A stretch of DNA of 64,000 bases from Gnetum montanum (lineage: Eukaryota; Streptophyta; Gnetopsida; Gnetales; Gnetaceae). Shown here in pieces: positions 53,951-64,000 of this stretch. The stretch lies in contig MNCI01026912.1 in the NCBI GenBank assembly GCA_015680685.1, forward strand, positions 747,888-811,887. Direction: 5' to 3'. How positions within the stretch are numbered: the stretch's first letter is position 1; each line of letters opens with the position of its first letter. The position numbers and the translations under genes were made by a program. The notes beneath the pieces were generated by a model. It saw only the letters and a program-made list of their open reading frames with translations, made no database searches and was not told the DNA's origin.

Positions 53951-55019
53951 GAGGCCCCCATTCTTAATTTTTCAAGTTGAGCATTTGTCTCACAATTCAT
54001 GTCACTAATGGATAAAAATCATTGTTCAATGAGAAAATATTTAGAATAGTAGTAAAAGTGTAGATAAAATGAGATAATAGGGGTTTTTGAATTGAAATTA
54101 GTATCTATCCTCTTCTTTTTTCCATGCACTAAATGAAATCCATTTTGTAGTTGCGTGTTTATTTCTAGTTCCTATTAATTTTTTTTCTAAAGAGAAATTT
54201 TCTTTAGATATCAAGAGTTTACTAGCATTTTCAAATTTAAAAGGATTATTAAAAGGTTAAGAACTTATTAAAGATTTTATTTGTGTTTGTTGAAGATTAC
54301 CATTATTTCCCTTTTCTACAAAATTATTGTTTATTTTCCTCAAGAATCACTTTTTTTATTTTTTTGAGAATAAGACAGATCTCAATAACATGGCCTTCAT
54401 GATGAGAACAACTACAACATTATCACAACTTATAGTCTATAATTTTCTTGGAAAATATTGATTATTATACTTGAGTTTTAATTATGTTTTTCTGTACTAT
54501 AAATCAATATCTACAAAATAATGTGTGCGCTATACATCATCCAAATGTGTTTGACTCTATTTTAAGGATTTTTCAAAGGCTACTAATAGTTTTACTTTAA
54601 ACACTTTTAAAAATAAGAGGAAGAATTTTTAATTCTATCTATCAAGGAATTTTAGAATAATTAGAAAGTAGGGATCAAAATTTACTTTTGATTGTTAAGC
54701 TATAACATTATTACACTCATCCATAAAAACTTTAAGATCTAAGGATTTTTCAATCATTTTAGAATTGGCTAGTTTAATAATCAAAAAAGATTCTAAAAAA
54801 TAGTAGGGATGTAAAATATTAATTCCAGGGAATTACTTGTGTAAAATCCTTATTTGGAAAAATAAATCCAATAATATCAAAAAATAAATATCAATAAATT
54901 ATAGCGTTTGATACAGATTAATATAAATCATCTAAAACAAAATTAAAAGTTTCAGAATCTTTCATGGTCTCTATAATTTGATAGATATTAGTATTCTCCA
55001 TCCTCAAATCATTCCTCAT
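53951..55019 (-). pseudogene. LINE ORF1 remnant with zinc knuckle
   Basis: Minus strand, very decayed. A stretch IIKLANSKMIEKSLDL...NFDPYFLIILKFL and the later KIIDYKL followed by CCSCSHHEGHVIEICLILKK (about 54360-54440) resemble the RNA-binding domain and CCHC knuckle of plant LINE ORF1. It lies directly upstream of the ORF2 endonuclease, as in L1-like LINEs. Its 5' end is cut by the LTR of element J at 55020. Confidence 0.65.
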
Positions 55020-55864
55020 TGATGAATCACTGTCATTGGATTGTGTTAGTGAGATCCCATCAACATGATCCCATCGACATGATCGCATCGACTCAAGGTT
55101 GACACATTAATGCATATGTGTTAATGCAACATCTTATCTTGCCTATAAATATGTGCTCACTAACCACATTTATGGCATCCATTCATTAGTAGCTACCCAA
55201 ACTCTTGCAGTTGTGTCTTTCCAAAGTGAGAATATTTTCTAAGTGCCCATAGTAGAAGTGAGAAGTGTACAGATCTTTATTTGAGCACCGATATACCTGA
55301 GCACCTCAATGTGATTGGTAATAAAGATGAACTTTCTTCATAAACCCTGCAACACTTGGACTTAATTTAATGTTTACTTAATGCATTTATTCTGCATACA
55401 CTTTAATTTAATACATTTAATTAATTAATTAATTAATACACATAAGTACGACCATCTCAAGCATACACTTAATGCTTGGTAATTCTAGTAGCGCTTAATG
55501 CTTGGTAACCTAGTAGCACTGTAATGTGTTCAAGATGTGTATGGTAGATGGAAACGAATGTTTATGTTAGGATTAGCTAAGAATTAGTTAATTATTAGAT
55601 TAATTAAACATTTAATTACTTTATTTTTAGCACTTAGGAAAATTAAATGAAAAATATAAAATGATAAAAATCATATGCCTCCATTACACTTAACCATACC
55701 TTTGTACTTCATAAGTGAAACTGAGAAGACAACAATCACGTCCTTTAAATTCACTACCTAGACCTAGTGCACTTAGAGAGCTAAAGTCTATAGAATTTGA
55801 TTTAATCACTTAGTGAACACTAGTGATTCATATGGTTGGATGTGGGGATTCTTGCCACTCATCA
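55020..55864 (+). mobile_element. 5' LTR of gypsy element J
   Basis: 845 bp, TGATGAATCACTG...CCACTCATCA. The U3 array is of GATCCCATCAACAT, GATCCCATCGACAT and GATCGCATCGACTC units (three at exactly 14 bp, about 55053-55095), with TATAAATA near 55145. A TTAA-rich run lies near 55410. It is inserted in LINE ORF1 with left flank CTCAT. The 3' LTR is outside the window. Confidence 0.9.
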
Positions 55865-55884
55865 TGGACACCATTGCGAGGGAC
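55865..55884 (+). other. Primer binding site (tRNA-Asp type) of J
   Basis: TGGACACCATTGCGAGGGAC directly follows the LTR. It matches the tRNA-Asp site with one insertion and transitions. Confidence 0.75.
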
Positions 55885-56014
55885 TTTAGTTAGCTACGTG
55901 TGCTACCTAGAAGTTAGTGAAATTATATAACAAGGTTTTAACAAACCTAAAAGTAACATCATTAAGAAAAGTAATAATACTAACAGAAGCACATTGTTCT
56001 TCTTCCAATCTAAT

Positions 56015-58660
56015 ATGACTTCTTCTCACAAGGGGGATTCTCCACCACCATACGAAGGTGGATCCAATCAGCAAAGGCATGAAGGATCAAAATCACCAAT
56101 GCTCCAACAATGTAGAGTGGTCTATACTCATCCTAATGAGTATATTCCAGACTTCACCTTCATCCTACATTAGGATGAATAGTTATGATAGAGGAATATG
56201 GATGTCAACATTATGTTGCCACTTGATTGATCAGTTTCTATGATGTTGTTCCAAACTCTTATGAAATTGGGCATCATAGGGCTCAATGCAAAGTACATTG
56301 TGTAGGACCATGACTATCAGGATTAGCATCCCATTGAGGCACAATGAAAGAAAGATCGGCAATAGGATATTTGCTACAAGGCATAAAAGGGGAAACAATT
56401 CACAAATCCCTTATTTCTATTAGGCTAGAAGAAAGGAAAGGATCCCTTCTTTGGGGATCCTAAAAACACTAATTCTCCTCCTCTCTTCTTTGATGAAGGG
56501 GCCCTTAACTAGAATTTGCAGTCCATTGTAAACAATCCTAGTTTAGGTAAGAATAGGTCCTATGATCATGGGGGCTATAAAGGAGGTAGTCAAGGTAGGA
56601 ACTAGGACAAGAAACATGATAGAGATAGACATGGTGAATACAACCATGACCAAAGAAGATGGAGTAGCATGCATCATGCTAGTGCTAACTCTCCTTCCTC
56701 TTCACCTTGCATGTCCTCATCTTCTTCCTTCTCCAACTTCAACTAAAGCCACATAGGATGAGATCATGATGGAGGTGATTAACAAGACAAAGATGATTGT
56801 GAGACCCATCAAAACAGTAGAGACTAGGGCATGGGCAATCAAGGGAGGTCCACCACCATGAAAGAAGGAACAATAGAGGGAATCATAGGCATCATAGCCA
56901 TCACAGGGGCTATGACTATGATGAGCCTTTGACTGCAACAAGGAACATGTTAAATATTACAAAGTCCATGAGGATTTCAACAAGGCATGTGAAAGATAGG
57001 AGAATCAAATGTTTAGATATGAAAAATATCCCCAAGTTTAAAGGGGGATACAAATTAGAACCACAAAATCATCTTTAAGCCTTTCACGATGTTTGTGTTG
57101 AAAGTGAATAGCAAAAACTAAGCTATTCCCTAGGACACTCATAAAGGAGGTTGAAAGCTAGTGCTGGTCCTTAGAACCAGAATCAATCAAACGATGGAGT
57201 ATGATGCTTAAACTCTTCAATGAAAAGTATCAAATGTTCTCTCAAGTGTTTAATTTGAGGAAGTAAATCCAAGGATGGAGACAAGCAATACATGAACCCT
57301 TGGATGCAGCCATGGGTAAATATTACTCTCTATTACATAGGTGCCCATGCCATGGCTTTTCTCAAAGGGAGTAACTCTACCATATCATAGATGAGCTCAG
57401 AACAGAGATGAGGAGAACTCTTGGGGTCTATGCCCAAGGAAGACTTTCAGAACTAAGGGTCCATTAGATCCAAAGGTTGATTGAATAGGTGGCCAAAGAA
57501 GAAGGTGAGTTGAGTAAAAGGAAAAGTATGGAGGAGTACAATTAGGACCCTTCCATACAAAAAAGGTAAGTTTGATTTTGTGACAATGAGGAGGAGGCAC
57601 AACTTGATGAAGTGGTGCAACATAAAACTTACTAATCCAAAAATCTATTTCTAAAATGTTGGCTAAGGTAAATAAAATGTGGGATTCTTTGAATGAAAAA
57701 TTATAAACTGCTCTTAGAATTATTAAAGAGTCCAAAGAGCAAAGTAATGACCATGATCAGAGGAGAATGAAAGAAGCTAAACGTGCCCATCAAAGCAGTA
57801 AGGACAAAGCTACTATTGTTGAAGACGATTCAAAATTTGAGATAGATGATGATGGTGGGTGTGACATCTACTAGTACAAGCATCCTAAGGGATGTTGTCC
57901 CATTTTGTCACACTTACAAGAGTTTCAGATGTACACGTTGAATCTTAGATTGGCAAGAAAACAAGCACCCAAGAGGTTGCCTTATCCTTAAGGCAACTAC
58001 AGACAATTCCACTAGCAACACGTCTACTATTTGAGTGGAGCTCCACCCCAACCTCATGAGAAATACCAACAATGGTAACATCCACTATCATGGTGGATGC
58101 CACCACCAAGGTAGTAGTATTCTTATCAGTAGCCAAATCCATATGGGTACTATGTTCAACAACTAATTTCTCTACATGGATCTTCCAGTCACGCATCTTT
58201 CCAACACCATTACTACCCTCCTAAATACTACAGAGCTCAATATTCAAGAGGGGAATCTCCATGTCCATCTACCATCCTCATCATTTTGCACCTGTACCTC
58301 CACCTTTAACTCAATTGCCATCATCTTCATCCATACAAGGTGAAATTCCTACCCAGCTGTAGCAAAGAAATGCCACAAGGGTTGTTAACTTACAACCGAC
58401 TCCCTAGCCTAGTGGTTTGGAAAATAAACCCTAAAAAGGACATTTCTTCTAAACCAACAATCCTTCTAAGCCCTCATAGATACCTATGGTTGATGACCCT
58501 GCTTCTCCCTCATCCTCTGCTACATCAATCAAGAGCCCTTCAAATCAAATGCCTCCCAAAGTGCATACTATCATGTTGATCCATGCAGTCACCGATTAGA
58601 TAAAGGTTGGTCACCTTCCTAGGAAAAGATCTGATCGTAGGAGCCCCCTAATTTACTTGA
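56015..58660 (+). pseudogene. gag of gypsy element J
   Basis: ATG at 56015: MTSSHKGDSPPPYEGGSNQQ, then QQCRVVYTHPNEYIPDFTFI. A Ser-rich stretch lies near 56640-56760. The gag core (57000-57330) reads LDMKNIPKFKGGYKLEPQNH, EPESIKRWSMMLKLFNEKYQ, GKYYSLLHRCPCHGF and ELRTEMRRTLGVYAQGRLSE. A charged stretch (VAKEEGELSKRKSMEE) follows. The knuckle CDIY-YKHPKGCCP at about 57860-57905 has its second Cys as Tyr and a stop after it. A Pro/Ser/His-rich tail extends to about 58580. Frames are broken several times. Confidence 0.85.
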
Positions 58661-59228
58661 AAATCACTAGGAATAAGCATTGCAAAGGCTCTTCTAGACT
58701 TAGGTTTTAGTGTAAGTTTGATCTTCCATGAAATGTACAAAGCCTAGAACCTACCTCCTCTCAAGAAGAGCAACATTTTTCTTGAGTTGGCAGATCAGTC
58801 AATCACCATTCCCTTGGGATTAGTAAAGGATATTATGACCACCATTTGTGGATGGTCCTATCTTGCTAGCTTCTTAGTGATTTATGTAGATAATTGTAAG
58901 GGGGACTTCCCAATAATTATGGAAAGGGCTTGGTTGAGCATAATAGATGCACGATTGAAAATTAAAGACCTCGTCTTAGAAATTTCTAAGGAAAATGATT
59001 TTGAAAATATTGAGAGGAAGCATGTTCCATGCATCGTGTATAGTGACATAGGGTGCAATTATGTGTAGAAATTATGGATTGTAAAAAGCACATCAATCAC
59101 AACATTCAAATAGTGTATCAATGTGATTAAAATTCAAAGTGCCTATATGCAGCGGCCACAAAACAAGATGGCACCTGGTGGCTAATAGCTAAACTTGATA
59201 GCAACTCAACTCTGCATGGAATAGACTA
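58661..59228 (+). pseudogene. Retropepsin-like protease and linker of J
   Basis: ALLDLGFSVSLIFHEMYKA places the active site at 58697-58705 as D-L-G instead of D-S-G. A 93-codon open stretch follows with SITIPLGLVKDIMTTICGWS, DFPIIMERAWLSIIDARLKI and RKHVPCIVYSDIGCNYV. The linker AATKQDGTWWL...LHGID runs to 59228 and then stops being recognisable, because the next 3 kb are inverted. Confidence 0.85.
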
Positions 59229-59261
59229 AGGAGCCATCTTGATAGATCATCATGGATGGCC

Positions 59262-59277
59262 ATCTTCCCCATGACTG
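59262..59277 (-). other. Internal polypurine tract (J, inverted)
   Basis: The minus strand reads AGTCATGGGGAAGATGG between the end of integrase and the inversion breakpoint. Confidence 0.6.
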
Positions 59278-59289
59278 AGTTGGAAGGAG

Positions 59290-60542
59290 AAGATTTGAAA
59301 AATTAAGTGTGCATGTCCATTTGTTGAGATGTTCTAGTCACTGGCTCTCTTAGGTCCATGGAAAGGTTTTATTTGTTGCATGTTGACCAGCAGTTTCTTG
59401 TTTGGGCTTTCAGGTTTGTAGATTAACATGACCCCAAAAGGAAAGGTTTCGTGAATAATATAAGGCCCCTCCCACAATGTTTGGATGTGGGTTCTTTACA
59501 GTACGTGTGTGGGATTCCAATAGAGAATCCTATCTCCCAGTTGAAATTTTACTCTTCTTATTCTAAGGCCATGGCATTGTTTGTTGAATGCCTTGTGAAA
59601 CTCATTGGATGACAAGGCTACCAATTGGTTCTTGTCTAGCATGTTGAGGTTCATCAATCTTTCTTTCTATGCCAAACTTAGGTCAAGGTCAAGGTCACAA
59701 GTTGTTGATAGTGTATGGAGCTTTGTTTGAATTGGAAGAGATGGTAATTTCTTGTACACAAGCTCATAGGGAGAGTAGCCAATAGGAAGTTTCCAAGTGG
59801 AGCAATAGGCCCAAAGGGCATCATTGAGGTTTGTGCTCCAATTCCTCCTATATTTACTAACAGTTATTTTTAGTACTTTCATGATCTTCCCATTTGTGAC
59901 CTTAGCTTGATTATTGGCTTGGGGATGGTAGGGTGTTCTTAATTTATGTTCAACCACCAACCGTTGCATGAGCTTTCAAAAGGTAGTGCCTATGAAATGA
60001 GTACCATTATCAGAAATAAGTGCACATGGCACCCCAAACCTATTTACAGCATATTGTTATACAAACTGAGCAACTATAGAAAATGTGTAATAAGTGACAA
60101 CTACAACTTTTGCCCATTTCATACAATAGTTAATAATGACTATGATGTATACCTTTCCATTCAACATGGGTGTGATGAGACCCATGAAGTTAATGCCTTA
60201 AATATCAAAGGTCTCTAATGGTTGGATCCACTACTAAGGTTTCTCCATGCGAGTGATCATTTTACCATCACGTTGTAAGCATTCATAGGAGCAAATGAAG
60301 TGGTGAGCATCCTTAAAAAGTGTTGGCCAGTAATATCCTACCATGAGGATCTTAATGATCATGCATCTCCCAGCATAATAGCCCTTACAAGGGCCCTTGG
60401 GAGCATCTTATAGCACGTGTAATTGATCAATATTAAGTACACACCAATGAAGTAAGCCATCAGCACACACCTTATAAAGATGTCCATTGATTTCCATGAA
60501 GCATTTTGCCTAGTGAAGAAATTATTGTTTCTTCCTATTGTA
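59290..60542 (-). pseudogene. Integrase of element J (inverted)
   Basis: Minus strand. The finger region shows GYYAGRCMIIKILMVGYYWP-like sequence near 60300-60400. Core and C-terminal parts show QRLVVEHKLRTPYHPQANNQ, AKVTNGKIMKVL, WAYCSTWKLPIGYSPYELVY and LPSLPIQTKLHTL (59667-59969), then a frayed GPY/F end with YRNPTH-like words near 59500. No chromodomain follows. Stops and frameshifts are present. Confidence 0.85.
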
Positions 60543-61000
60543 TCACTCTTGTGGCATCTCTTGAGTGAGAAGATAGGTGAGAATGTCATTGTACCAATTG
60601 GTTGTAGTGGGAATTAGTTCAATTATAGCACCAGCAAAGAGGAGTTCATCAAGCAATTGATCTAATAATGGGCTCTCCTCCTCTTTGTTGTTCCATTTGA
60701 ACCAAAACAAGTCGTCAACAACCATGTTCTTGGTTCCTTTTTTATCTATCATTGTAAGATCAAATTCCTGTAAGATCACCAACCATTGTATGACACAAGG
60801 ACTCAGTGTTGGTTTATTCATCAAGAATTGAATTTCACTATGTTCTATGTGCATGAACATCTTGTACCCAAGGACATAGTGCCTAAATTTTTCCAAGGCA
60901 AAGATGACTACCATCAATTCTTTTTCTTCATAAGCATGGCTCCCAAGGCATAATTGAAAGCATACGTCATGATATGAAAGGTTCTTGACCAATTAGGTAC
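60543..61000 (-). pseudogene. RNase H of element J (inverted)
   Basis: A 149-codon open stretch: GSHAYEEKELMVVIFALEKF, RHYVLGYKMFMHIEHSEIQF, LMNKPTLSPCVIQWLVILQE, FDLTMIDKKGTKNMVVDDLF. These are the gypsy RNase H landmarks (EKELxAVxFAxxKFR, TDHSxL, RWxLxLQEFD). It is the longest clean pol frame of the element. Confidence 0.88.
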
Positions 61001-62218
61001 TTGTAGAATTAGAGTTTCCACAAGCTTCTCTTTGAGCTATTGAAATGCACATTCACATTCCTTGGTCTAGACAAATAGAGCATCCTTCTTTGTTAGCTTT
61101 ACCAATGATTTTACAATCTTAGAGAGATTCTCAATGAATCACTAGTAGTAGCTAGTGTGTCCAAGGAATGACTTTACATCTTTAATGATTTCTAGATATC
61201 TAGAAATTCCTTCGATGACCCTTATTTTTTTAGGATCCACCTCGATCCATTTCTCTAAAATTTGGTGTTCCAACACAATGCCTTCCTAGACCATCAAGTG
61301 GCTTTTCTACTAGTTAATCTTGAGGGTTTTCTCCACACACCTTTTCAGCACTTGCTCAAGATAATCTAGGGCTTGCTCAAATGTAGCCCCATAGGTGGAG
61401 AAGTCATCCATGAAGACCTCCATCCCATTACTAATTTAATACTGGAAAATGCTTAGGACAAGGCATTGGAATGTGGCAGGGGCATTACACAGGCCAAACG
61501 ACATCTTTCAGTATGTGAAAGTCCCCGAGGGACTTGTGAATCTAGTTTTGGCCTAATCTTTTGGTGTGATCTGAAGTTCATTATAATCACTATAACCATC
61601 CAAAAAGTTGTAGTAGTAATGCCTAGAAATGGTGTTCAACATCTAGTCCACAAATGACAATGAAAAATGATCTTTATATGTTGCCATGTTCAACAGCTTG
61701 AAATCAATGCAGAACCTTCATTTGCCACCTTTCTTTAGCACTATCACAAGTGGGCTAACCCACTTGCTATCCAAAATGGGATGGATGAACCCTACCCTTA
61801 GGAGTTGTTCAATCTCCTCTTTCATGATCTACTTTAGTTTGGGATTCAACTACCATTGTAGCTACCTCTTTAGCTTAATGGAAGGATCTATGTAGATGCG
61901 ATGTTGGCATATCCTAGGATTAATTCTAGTGAGTTTAGGATATGACTAAACAAATGTTGTTGACCATTTATTAACCACCTCCAATAGTTTCTTTTTCTGT
62001 GCAGGAGCAAGATTGACATTGATAATAACCAGCTTACCATTTTTCAAGAAAGCATACTTCATTGTGGCAAGAAAAGTTTTCAACTCAAGGGGCTCCTATT
62101 TAAAAATTTCAAGGATCTCCAACTCTCCCCAATTGGTATCATCAGTTTCATTAGAGAGTTGGTGATGGATTTGCTTCATCTCATCTATGCCTTCAATGTA
62201 GACAATTGTAAAGCTCCT
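61001..62218 (-). pseudogene. RT and protease-RT linker of element J (inverted)
   Basis: Minus strand. The linker (62000-62218) reads SFTIVYIEGIDEMKQIHHQL, then SNETDDTNWGELEI. The RT first block is near 61700-61800 (SKWVSPLVIVLKKGGK-like). The catalytic FMDDFSTYGATFEQALDYLE lies at 61366-61430, then words of the EGIVLEHQIL...IEVDPKK type. The catalytic Asp pair is retained. Other parts have stops. Confidence 0.85.
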
Positions 62219-63605
62219 CAGTTTTCTACTTTTTTGTCTTACACTGTTTTTAGTACATTTTTCTCTCTCTTAAATATTTTACAATTTCTTCTATATTTTA
62301 CTTTATTTGGTTTGAGTTTTTCTTATGTTTTCTTATGTTTTATTTTTCTTCATTGCCACTAGGACTAGGTGCAACTATAGTTATTGATTGATGGTGGTTT
62401 GTACTATAATGTTATTTGATTGCTAATGTTTAGATTCTATCTTTAAATTTTGGTGTTGATAACTAAGACATGATTTCTTTTTCATGATAATAGGCAATGA
62501 GTCCATGTCATCCACCCATTCACAAAACTCTATGGTGTTCCCTTATTTTGAAAATATGCAATCCCTTCTTAAATGAAACTTTTAAAGAACTTGTAACCTT
62601 GGTAGTTTATAAATTTGGGAAACATTAAATGGATAGAAAAGGGTGTGACTTTAAGGAGATTTAATACCCTTTATACTTACCTACCTTGTTGGGTACATGG
62701 ATGTTCTCATGAATTTCTCACCATTCCACTATTGACCAATAACAAGAAGCTAAAGTCTTTGCATGGTGTGGTTCCCATATAAAAAATCAAAAAAAACAAA
62801 ACAATAATGGGAATTCAAAGCACACCCTTTAGACCAAATAATGGGCTACAAGCATTAGTTATGGGACTATAAAGACATGTTACTCATGGTTGAAGATCCC
62901 CTCTAACTAAGGCCCCTATCACTTCCTACTTCTTTTGTCTTCTCTTTTAGGAATAATGATTAATTTGTGGGGGTATTCTTATCCCTTGAGGAGGTGGCTT
63001 GGTCTTGGAGTGCTAATGTGAAGTCATTGGAAGTGGTTGGTTTTAATTTAGACTAAGGATGGATGTTATCATGTCATATTACTCACAAAATCCACAAGGG
63101 ATATCATGTGACCATAATGCTAGACTCCATTTCACTCTCCACCTGATCCATATTTGCTTTTCATATCTCACCTCCCTATTTCTTTTCATGTTTTGTTCAA
63201 TGTCTTAGTTTGATGCATCAAAATTTTTAGATAGTCTCTTTGGTGATTTGATCCTTAACTTACCATAAGCATTTGTCATCCATGAGGCCCACAAACTCCT
63301 TCAGCTTGCGATGGGGAGGGCCCATTTGCATACTCCTTAGTTTGGTTAGTTAAGTTCCTTGTCCCTTAGGCATTTGTGCATTCAAATCTTTTGTGCTCCA
63401 CATTGGTTATGTCCAATTGTGCACTGCTTCATGGCATTTCTTCATCATTTTCCAAACAAAATCTCCTTTTTGTGCATTATCTAGACCTCTTCATGCATTT
63501 CATCATGTTCTAGGCTTCTTGGGTTTCCTTTCGACATCAATTTTGAGTAAAAATTCTTTGTTTTCCCCCATTTTCAAAGTAAAAAAATTCTATCTTTTTG
63601 CTATG
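62219..63605 (+). other. Conserved non-coding spacer (J)
   Basis: Spacer on the plus strand, homologous to G (35597-36860) and E-left. Landmarks: AGGCAATGAGTCCATG (62492), AAGGGTGTGACTTTAAGGAG (62640), GCATGGTGTGGTTCCCATA (62761), AAAGCACACCCTTTAGACC (62817), CTAACTAAGGCCCC (62906), and GATGGGGAGGGCCCATTTGC (63310). There is no reading frame of note. Confidence 0.65.
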
Positions 63606-63725
63606 TCATTGAGATCCCATCAATGCAATTGACTTTGTCAACGGAATCTCGTCGATGTAGTCAGTTGCATTGATGTGATCCCATCAATGAGATCTCATCG
63701 ATGTAAGGCAAAAACCCTATAAATA
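63606..63725 (+). promoter_or_regulatory. Internal promoter-like unit before ORF3 (J)
   Basis: Units GATCCCATCAATGC, GAATCTCGTCGATGT, GATCCCATCAATGA and GATCTCATCGATGT (14-bp spacing where adjacent) precede TATAAATA at 63718-63725. The same GATCCCATCRA units form the U3 array of this element's own 5' LTR at 55053-55095. Confidence 0.65.
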
Positions 63726-64000
63726 GCACCAAACACTTAGCAAATTTTTCTCATTTGCTCACTTACGAGTAAGGAATTTTTGCAATTTTTAGAGCCCAAA
63801 ACCTTCCAGAGCCATATCTTTCAAACTACTTGTTCAATTAACTTTGTTTTTTGTTCTTGCAGCTACCAAAGATAAGCTTTACATTGTGGGGGCCACAAAC
63901 CTTATGTTTTTGACAAAAAAGGTTTTGAATTTTTTCTAACTCCCACAAGGTTTAGTTAATAAAATACAATTAAAATTACTAATTTAAGAAAGTTAAACCT
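63726..64000 (+). promoter_or_regulatory. Leader downstream of the internal promoter (J)
   Basis: Non-coding and homologous to 22920-23200 (E-left, minus). Shared words are TTTTTAGAGCCCA, CCTTCCAGAGCC, and GGGGGCCACAAA with TTTTTGACAAAA. The position of the E-left donor reads CCAAAG/ATAAGC near 63870, so the GT has become AT. ORF3 would begin just beyond the window. Confidence 0.5.

Larger units (their letters stand above)
59229..62218 (-). other. Inverted pol block within element J
   Basis: All of linker, RT, RNase H, integrase and the internal polypurine tract lie on the minus strand, while gag, protease and the downstream spacer are on the plus strand. Re-inverting it in thought restores the family order on both sides. 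The block is bounded by AGGAGC at 59229-59234 and GCTCCT at 62213-62218, an inverted 6-bp pair. Confidence 0.85.

Noticed and set aside
1-64000. tRNA, rRNA or intact host protein-coding genes
   Set aside because: None recognised on either strand; every long reading could be tied to retroelement domains or left unidentified.

Overview
The window looks like nuclear DNA of a land plant with a large, repeat-choked genome. It is AT-rich, has no intact host gene, and is built almost wholly from decayed plant LTR retrotransposons nested in one another, plus a LINE remnant. Most copies are one Ty3/gypsy family of Athila type. The grounds for that are a tRNA-Asp-like primer site, a gag with a CX2CX3HX4C knuckle, a non-chromodomain integrase, and a third ORF in the env position after pol. 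One Ty1/copia element of Sirevirus type is present. A seed plant, perhaps a gymnosperm, is my guess; nothing here proves it. No tRNA, rRNA, CRISPR array or bacterial-type gene was seen.

Layout, with the letters used below. A: 1-167, start of an LTR (minus), cut by the window edge. B: 168-5234, gypsy (minus): LTR, PBS, gag, PR, part of RT. 5235-about 9060: unexplained AT-rich DNA. D: a third-ORF (ORF3) fragment (plus) at about 9060-9358 and 15559-15990, split by C. C: 9359-15558, a copia element with two LTRs (minus). 15991-18758: unexplained. E-left: 18759-26015 (minus): 3' LTR, ORF3, spacer, integrase. 26016-27905: two RT segments on the opposite (plus) strand. E-right: 27906-29210 and 42145-48289 (minus): integrase, RT, PR, gag, 5' LTR. 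F: 29216-42139, a gag-only gypsy element (minus) inserted into the E integrase with a 5-bp target duplication. G: 31292-38260, a gag-protease gypsy element (plus) nested in F, also with a target duplication. H: 48290-52802 (plus): spacer, ORF3, 3' LTR. I: 52803-53264, the second half of an older LTR. LINE: 53265-55019 (minus), ORF1 and the endonuclease part of ORF2. J: 55020-64000 (plus): 5' LTR, gag, PR, an inverted RT-RNaseH-integrase block, then the spacer; its ORF3 would lie beyond the window.

Reconstructed plan of the gypsy family: LTR, tRNA-Asp-type PBS, gag, protease, RT, RNase H, integrase, an internal polypurine tract, a spacer of 1-2 kb, ORF3, the 3' polypurine tract, LTR. The LTRs begin with an array of short units of about 14 bp (some 17 bp), followed by a TATAAATA box. 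The most interesting signal is a second array-plus-TATA unit inside the spacer, upstream of ORF3. In three elements (E-left, H, J) the internal array uses the same kind of unit as that element's own or presumed own LTR, although the units differ between elements. Downstream, a conserved stretch carries a donor-like sequence, and the ORF3 start codon sits directly after an acceptor-like AG. This suggests ORF3 has its own promoter, kept matched to the LTR, and a spliced leader. F and G have lost the internal array, the pol enzymes and most of ORF3, but kept gag and the internal polypurine tract, so they look like gag-carrying non-autonomous derivatives.

All reading frames are broken by stops and frameshifts, and no protein here appears functional. 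Element J has its whole RT-to-integrase block inverted between two inverted copies of a 6-bp word, and E has a rearranged pol with an inverted, doubled RT. A single N at 33861 lies between two 48-bp near-identical repeats, which warns that some structure may come from assembly.
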